Notes under the pieces: generated by a model
What the model saw: the letters and a program-made list of their open reading frames with translations, nothing else
Database searches by the model: none
What the model was told of the DNA's origin: nothing
Translations under genes and position numbers: made by a program
Shown: piece by piece, positions 60,469 to 64,000 of the stretch
Position numbering within the stretch: the stretch's first letter is position 1
Layout: every line of letters begins with the position of its first letter
Assembly: GCF_003347015.1 (NCBI RefSeq)
Contig: NZ_PNFB01000022.1
Coordinates: 1-64,000 of the forward strand
DNA: 64,000 nt
Direction of reading: 5' to 3'
From: Brachybacterium sp. YJGR34
GTDB lineage: Bacteria; Actinomycetota; Actinomycetes; Actinomycetales; Dermabacteraceae

Positions 60469-61202
60469 GGTGTCCTTCCCTCGGTGAGCGGAATGTGTGT
60501 CGTGCAGGCGTGCGCCCCCTGCGCCAGGGTGGCCAGGCGTTGGACGGGAGCGCCGATGATTCTGGCGATGACTCGCGACTCGGCCTCGCACAGCTCGGGG
60601 TGATCTGCGGCGACGTCGAGGACGGGGCAGTGCCCGTGGCACAGCTGGGCCGTCACGAGCGTACGCGGGGTGTCCCTCGGGGACGTGCCGGTGGCGGGGA
60701 GGGTGACGTGGAGAGGCCGGACCGTGGTCGCATAGCCCCGCTCGGTCAGCAGCTCGGAGAGCAGCTCGAGCCGACCGGTGAGGCTGACGGTCCCACCCGC
60801 CGACTCGACCTCCGCGACGCGCTCGGCCAACCGGCTCTCCCAGTCGGCGACGCGCCGCTCGGCGAGCCGGGCGACGGCCTCGTCCCCGCCGGTGCGGGCC
60901 AGCTCCTGGACCGCCATGACGGCCAGCTCGTCGTACCCGCCGGGCAGATCCTCGTGCGCCGAGGGAGAGAGGACGAACGCCTTGCTGGGCCGACCGCGCC
61001 CGCGATGGGCGACGGGGACCTCGTGCTCGGCGATGACGCCCTCGTTCTCGAGGGAGGCGAGATGGCGGCGCACGGCCGCGCTGGTGAGCCCGAAACGCTC
61101 AGCGAGCTGGCGCGCGGTGATCGGACCGTGGGTCGAGATCGCCTCCACGAGGCGGTCGCGCGTGGTCTGCGCGACGACGGGATCGGTCTCCTGTGCGGTC
61201 AT
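60465..61202 (-). CDS. sufR: SufR-like Fe-S cluster-sensing repressor
   Basis: The 245-residue protein has an N-terminal winged helix (about 13-75; [43 protein letters not shown]) and a C-terminal cluster-binding region. Cys residues occur in [21 protein letters not shown] and HACTTHIP, the expected pattern for a sensor cluster. SufR homologues repress the suf operon when clusters are sufficient. It leads the operon and overlaps sufB by 4 bases, so it is probably autoregulated. GGAGGGAGG precedes the ATG. Confidence 0.93.
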   Translation of the reverse strand: MTAQETDPVVAQTTRDRLVEAISTHGPITARQLAERFGLTSAAVRRHLASLENEGVIAEHEVPVAHRGRGRPSKAFVLSPSAHEDLPGGYDELAVMAVQELARTGGDEAVARLAERRVADWESRLAERVAEVESAGGTVSLTGRLELLSELLTERGYATTVRPLHVTLPATGTSPRDTPRTLVTAQLCHGHCPVLDVAADHPELCEAESRVIARIIGAPVQRLATLAQGAHACTTHIPLTEGRTP

Positions 61203-61232
61203 CCTGCTTCCTCCCTCCGTCGACCACTGTCG

Positions 61233-61238
61233 ATTTTA
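61233..61238 (-). promoter_or_regulatory. suf operon -10 element
   Basis: TAAAAT on the minus strand, 30 bases before the sufR ATG, in an unusually AT-rich stretch. The -35 is unclear. I did not find the cyanobacterial CAAC-N6-GTTG SufR operator. Confidence 0.5.
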
Positions 61239-61423
61239 CAACACGAACCTTTCCAAATAGGGGTGACGGGGTGTGCCGCGCGGCACGAAGGGTCCCCTTA
61301 CCTGCGGAAACCCTCCCTGACCACCACCCGGAGCCTCACGGGGTTCCCGATAGTCCGCTTTTCAACTACACTGGCGGGGCGAGGCACCACCGTCCACCGC
61401 AGCACCGTCCAGGAGGAGCCGCC

Positions 61424-62539
61424 ATGACCGCTGAGGACACCACCGCCCCGTCGACCCCCGACGCCGCGCGCGACGAGCGCTCGCCGTCGCCCGAGCATCC
61501 CGATCACTCGACGAGAGGCTCCTACGTGGCCCCGGGCAAGGCCTTCGACCGGGACATGACCTACATCGACGACCGCATCACCGCCGACGGCCGCGACGGC
61601 TGGCCGGTCGAGGCCGGTCGCTACCGCCTCATCGCGGCCCGCGCCTGCCCCTGGGCCAACCGCACCCTCATCGTGCGGCGTCTCCTGGGCCTCGAGGACG
61701 TCCTCTCGGTGGGCATGCCGGGCCCCACCCACGACAGTCGCTCCTGGACCTTCGACCTCGACGAGGGCGGCGTGGACCCGGTGCTCGGCTACGAGCGCCT
61801 GCAGCAGGCCTACTTCGCCCGCTTCCCGGACTATCCGCGCGGCATCACCGTCCCCGCGATCGTCGACATCCCCTCCCGGGCCGTGGTGACCAACGACTTC
61901 CAGCGCATCACCCTGGACCTCTCCACCGAGTGGACCACCCACCACCGAGCGGGTGCCCCGGACCTCTATCCCGCATCGCGGCGCGAGGAGATCGACGCCC
62001 TGAACCGGTGGCTGCTCCATCGCGTCAACAACGGGGTGTACAAGGTGGGCTTCGCCGGCTCGCAGGAGGTCTACGAGAAGGAGTACCGCGCGCTGTGGGA
62101 CGCCCTCGACGAGCTCGAGGAGCGACTGGGCCGCAGCCGGTACCTCCTGGGACCCTCGATCACCGAGGCGGACGTGCGCCTGTTCCCCACCCTGATCCGC
62201 TTCGACCCCGTCTATGCCGGGCACTTCAAGGCGAACCGTCAGCCCCTGGCGTCCATGCCGAACCTGTGGAACTACACCCGGGACCTGTTCCAGACCCCGG
62301 GCTTCGGCGACACCGTGGACTTCGTGCAGATCAAGCGGCACTACTACGTCGTGCACGAGGACATCAACCCCACCGGGATCGTGCCGCTGGGCCCGGACCT
62401 CGACGGGCTGACCCAGCAGCACGACCGCGACCGCTTCGCCACTGACACCTGGGGCCCGGGTGGCACCGCCCCCGAGCCGCCGCTCGCGGCGGAGGTCGTC
62501 GATCCGCGGCACACCCCGCTGCACGTCCGGGGTCGCTGA
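61424..62539 (+). CDS. Glutathionyl-hydroquinone reductase-like (ECM4/Xi-class GST family)
   Basis: The 371-residue protein has the Xi-class glutathione transferase layout: Cys in RLIAARACPWANRTLIVRRLLGLED (about residues 69-93), the PAIVDI strand and VTNDFQRITLDL motif, and a C-terminal helical domain with YLLGPSITEADVRLFPTLIRFDPVYAGHFKAN and NLWNYTRDLFQTPGF. Family members reduce thiolated hydroquinones. Actinobacteria use mycothiol rather than glutathione, so the partner thiol is uncertain. An AGGAGGAG site precedes the ATG at 61424. It is divergent from the suf operon; shared oxidative stress control is possible. Confidence 0.9.
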   Translation: MTAEDTTAPSTPDAARDERSPSPEHPDHSTRGSYVAPGKAFDRDMTYIDDRITADGRDGWPVEAGRYRLIAARACPWANRTLIVRRLLGLEDVLSVGMPGPTHDSRSWTFDLDEGGVDPVLGYERLQQAYFARFPDYPRGITVPAIVDIPSRAVVTNDFQRITLDLSTEWTTHHRAGAPDLYPASRREEIDALNRWLLHRVNNGVYKVGFAGSQEVYEKEYRALWDALDELEERLGRSRYLLGPSITEADVRLFPTLIRFDPVYAGHFKANRQPLASMPNLWNYTRDLFQTPGFGDTVDFVQIKRHYYVVHEDINPTGIVPLGPDLDGLTQQHDRDRFATDTWGPGGTAPEPPLAAEVVDPRHTPLHVRGR

Positions 62540-62622
62540 ACACCGCGCCGACGGGCTCGGCCCGCGGGTCGGAGGCCGCGCCGCCTGCGCGGCGCTCCCG
62601 GCACCGTCCCATCGACCGCGCC

Positions 62623-62628
62623 TACGAT
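62623..62628 (+). promoter_or_regulatory. -10 element of the ABC exporter operon
   Basis: TACGAT lies 9 bases before the ATG at 62638, giving a leader of 0-3 bases. No convincing -35 or ribosome site is seen. Confidence 0.4.
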
Positions 62629-62637
62629 GGGGCGGCC

Positions 62638-63570
62638 ATGACATCCCCTTCCTCCGCCGCCCCGGCGCTGCTCGCCCGGGAGCTCACACATTCCTACGGT
62701 CCCGTCCGCGCGCTCGACGGCCTCTCCCTGACGGCACGCCGTGGTGAGGTGACCGCTCTGCTGGGGCCCAACGGCGCCGGCAAGACCACCGCCGTCTCCT
62801 GCGCCACGGGGCTGCTGCGACCCGCCGCGGGCACCCTCGAGGTGCTGGGGGTCGACCCCTGGCGCGCCGGACCCGAGCACCGGTCCCGGGTGGGCGTGAT
62901 GATCCAGGACGGCGGGCTCGCCTCCGGCACCACCGCCGGACGACTGCTGCGCTACGGCGCGAGCCTGTACGAGGCGCCGCTGGACGTGGACGAGGTCGCC
63001 GAGCACCTCGGGATCGACGCCTTCGCCACCACCCTGGTGCGCCGGCTCTCGGGCGGGCAGCGTCAGCGCCTTGCCCTCGCGCTGGCCATCGTGGGCCGCC
63101 CGGAGCTGCTGTTCCTCGACGAGCCGACGGCCGGGATGGATCCCGCGATCCGTCAGCGGGTGCGGCGCCTCATCCGCGCCCTCGCCGAGACCGGCACCGC
63201 CGTGGTGCTGACCACCCACATGATGGATGACGTGGTGGGGCTGGCCGATGCGGTCTGCGTGATCGCAGGCGGCCGCACGGTCGCCTCCGGCTCGGTGCAG
63301 GAGGTGATCACCGCCCACCACGCCCGGGCCGGTTCGCTCTCGATGCGCCTGGCCGCCCATGGCGTGGATCCCGCCGTCGCTCCCGCCCTCGAAGCCGATC
63401 TGCGCGCCGCGGCAGCCCGCCACGGCGCGGATCTCGAGGTCACCGGGGCCGGCGCCGCCGACCTCGAGGCGGTGCTGCTCGACCTCATGGCCGCACCGGC
63501 CGACGCCCCCGACGGCGCGCGACCGAGCACCCCGGACGCCGCCGTCGCCGAGGACCAGGAGGACCGATGA
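62638..63570 (+). CDS. ABC exporter ATP-binding protein
   Basis: The 310-residue protein has Walker A LLGPNGAGKTTAVSCATG (about 42-59), signature RRLSGGQRQRLALALAI, Walker B LLFLDEPTAGMDPAIRQ and the switch His in VLTTHMMDD. It is the drug/haem-exporter type, with a C-terminal domain (about 225-310) of unknown role. Genes of this kind stand near sufR and ctaA in Actinobacteria (Rv1458c in M. tuberculosis), so the position is conserved. The stop overlaps the permease start by 4 bases. Confidence 0.92.
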   Translation: MTSPSSAAPALLARELTHSYGPVRALDGLSLTARRGEVTALLGPNGAGKTTAVSCATGLLRPAAGTLEVLGVDPWRAGPEHRSRVGVMIQDGGLASGTTAGRLLRYGASLYEAPLDVDEVAEHLGIDAFATTLVRRLSGGQRQRLALALAIVGRPELLFLDEPTAGMDPAIRQRVRRLIRALAETGTAVVLTTHMMDDVVGLADAVCVIAGGRTVASGSVQEVITAHHARAGSLSMRLAAHGVDPAVAPALEADLRAAAARHGADLEVTGAGAADLEAVLLDLMAAPADAPDGARPSTPDAAVAEDQEDR

Positions 63571-64000
63571 CCGCCCCCGCTCCCGGCACGGCCGCCGCGC
63601 GGCCGGAGCCCCGACCGGCCCCGCGCGGGCGCCGCATCCTCGCCCACGCCGGACTCGAGGCCCGGATCCTGCTGACCAACGGTGAGCAGCTGATCGTGGC
63701 GATCCTGCTGCCTGCCATGGTGCTGATCGGGCTGCGCATGCTCCCGATCGGCCGCCTCGACGGCACCGACCCGGTCGACACCGCGCTCGCCGCCGCCCTC
63801 GCCACCGCACTGATCTCCACCTCCTTCACCTCCCAGGCGATCCAGACCGGCTTCGACCGCCGCAACGGCGTGCTGCGCTGGGTCGCCACCACACCGCTGG
63901 GGCGCGACGGCTACCTGCTCGGCAAGATCCTCGCCACCCTGCTGGTCCAGGTCGTGCAGGTGATCGTGCTCGGGCTGCTCGCCGCGGTCCTGGGCTGGCG
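63567..64000 (+). CDS. ABC exporter permease, partial (right edge)
   Basis: The frame opens at ATG 63567 (MTAPAPGTAAARPEP) and stays open to the end of the window, giving 144 codons. After a Pro/Arg-rich N-terminus come ILAHAGLEARILLTNGEQLIVAILLPAMVLIGLRML and ALISTSFTSQAIQTGFDRRNGVLRWVATTPLGRDGYLLGKILATLLVQVV, typical of ABC-2 type permeases. At least three membrane helices are visible. It pairs with the ATP-binding protein just upstream. Confidence 0.9.
   Translation, partial: MTAPAPGTAAARPEPRPAPRGRRILAHAGLEARILLTNGEQLIVAILLPAMVLIGLRMLPIGRLDGTDPVDTALAAALATALISTSFTSQAIQTGFDRRNGVLRWVATTPLGRDGYLLGKILATLLVQVVQVIVLGLLAAVLGW

Noticed and set aside
61203-61423. A SufR operator of the cyanobacterial CAAC-N6-GTTG type
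   Set aside because: No such spacing was found; the AT-rich stretch only supports a -10 element.

Overview
The window is very GC-rich, almost fully coding DNA from a high-GC Gram-positive bacterium. An actinobacterial integration host factor, an ANTAR regulator of the PdtaR type, type-I-fold lipoproteins, HGxxPAAW and Trp-associated membrane proteins, an unmodified-loop EF-P and a DUF222/HNH gene all point to Actinomycetota. A Dermabacteraceae (Brachybacterium-like) origin is my best guess from gene style and order, but I could not test it. I see no phage, insertion sequence, CRISPR array or integron. Nearly all genes are housekeeping and accessory content is small.

Layout, left to right. 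(1) 1-1237: a DUF222/HNH gene cut by the left edge. (2) 1344-2948: coaE and a divergent TRIC-family channel gene, both apparently leaderless. (3) 2956-7585: shikimate operon aroC-aroK-aroB-aroD (minus strand) and an HAD phosphatase. The 3-dehydroquinase is the type I (AroD) form. (4) 7677-18114: rpsA, polA, a thioesterase, an orphan Leu/Ile/Val-type binding lipoprotein, pdtaR, tRNA-Leu(CAA), pyk and gltD. (5) 18107-29958: gltB, lgt, trpA, trpB, trpC, two small membrane proteins, a Trp-associated membrane protein and trpE. (6) 29955-43230: hisI, metK, coaBC, rpoZ, gmk, mihF and the pyrimidine operon pyrR-pyrB-pyrC-PH protein-carA-carB-pyrF, led by a PyrR-binding RNA hairpin. (7) 43370-45165: nusB, efp and a SatD-like regulator. 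(8) 45278-51714: a LacI repressor divergent from a sugar ABC transporter and a GH36 alpha-galactosidase. (9) 51748-55902: an ABC-F protein, alanine dehydrogenase and two small membrane proteins. (10) 56127-61202: sufR-sufB-sufD-Rieske-sufC-sufT. (11) 61424-64000: a glutathionyl-hydroquinone-reductase-like protein and an ABC exporter whose permease runs off the right edge.

From about 43 kb down to 16 kb, genes run on the minus strand with many 1-, 4- and 8-base stop/start overlaps. Pyrimidine, methionine/SAM, histidine, tryptophan and glutamate synthesis thus lie head to tail. Two blocks that are far apart in Mycobacterium tuberculosis (pyrR...metK and hisI...trpE-trpC-trpB-trpA) are fused here at a metK-hisI overlap.

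The most interesting signals are regulatory. They are the PyrR-type leader hairpin; a matched pair of LacI operator candidates flanking the sugar promoter region; a perfect 6-4-6 inverted repeat upstream of the SatD-like gene; leaderless promoters; long GC-only hairpins between genes; and a hairpin plus U-run in the leader of the ANTAR gene. I did not find a clearly new multi-gene system.
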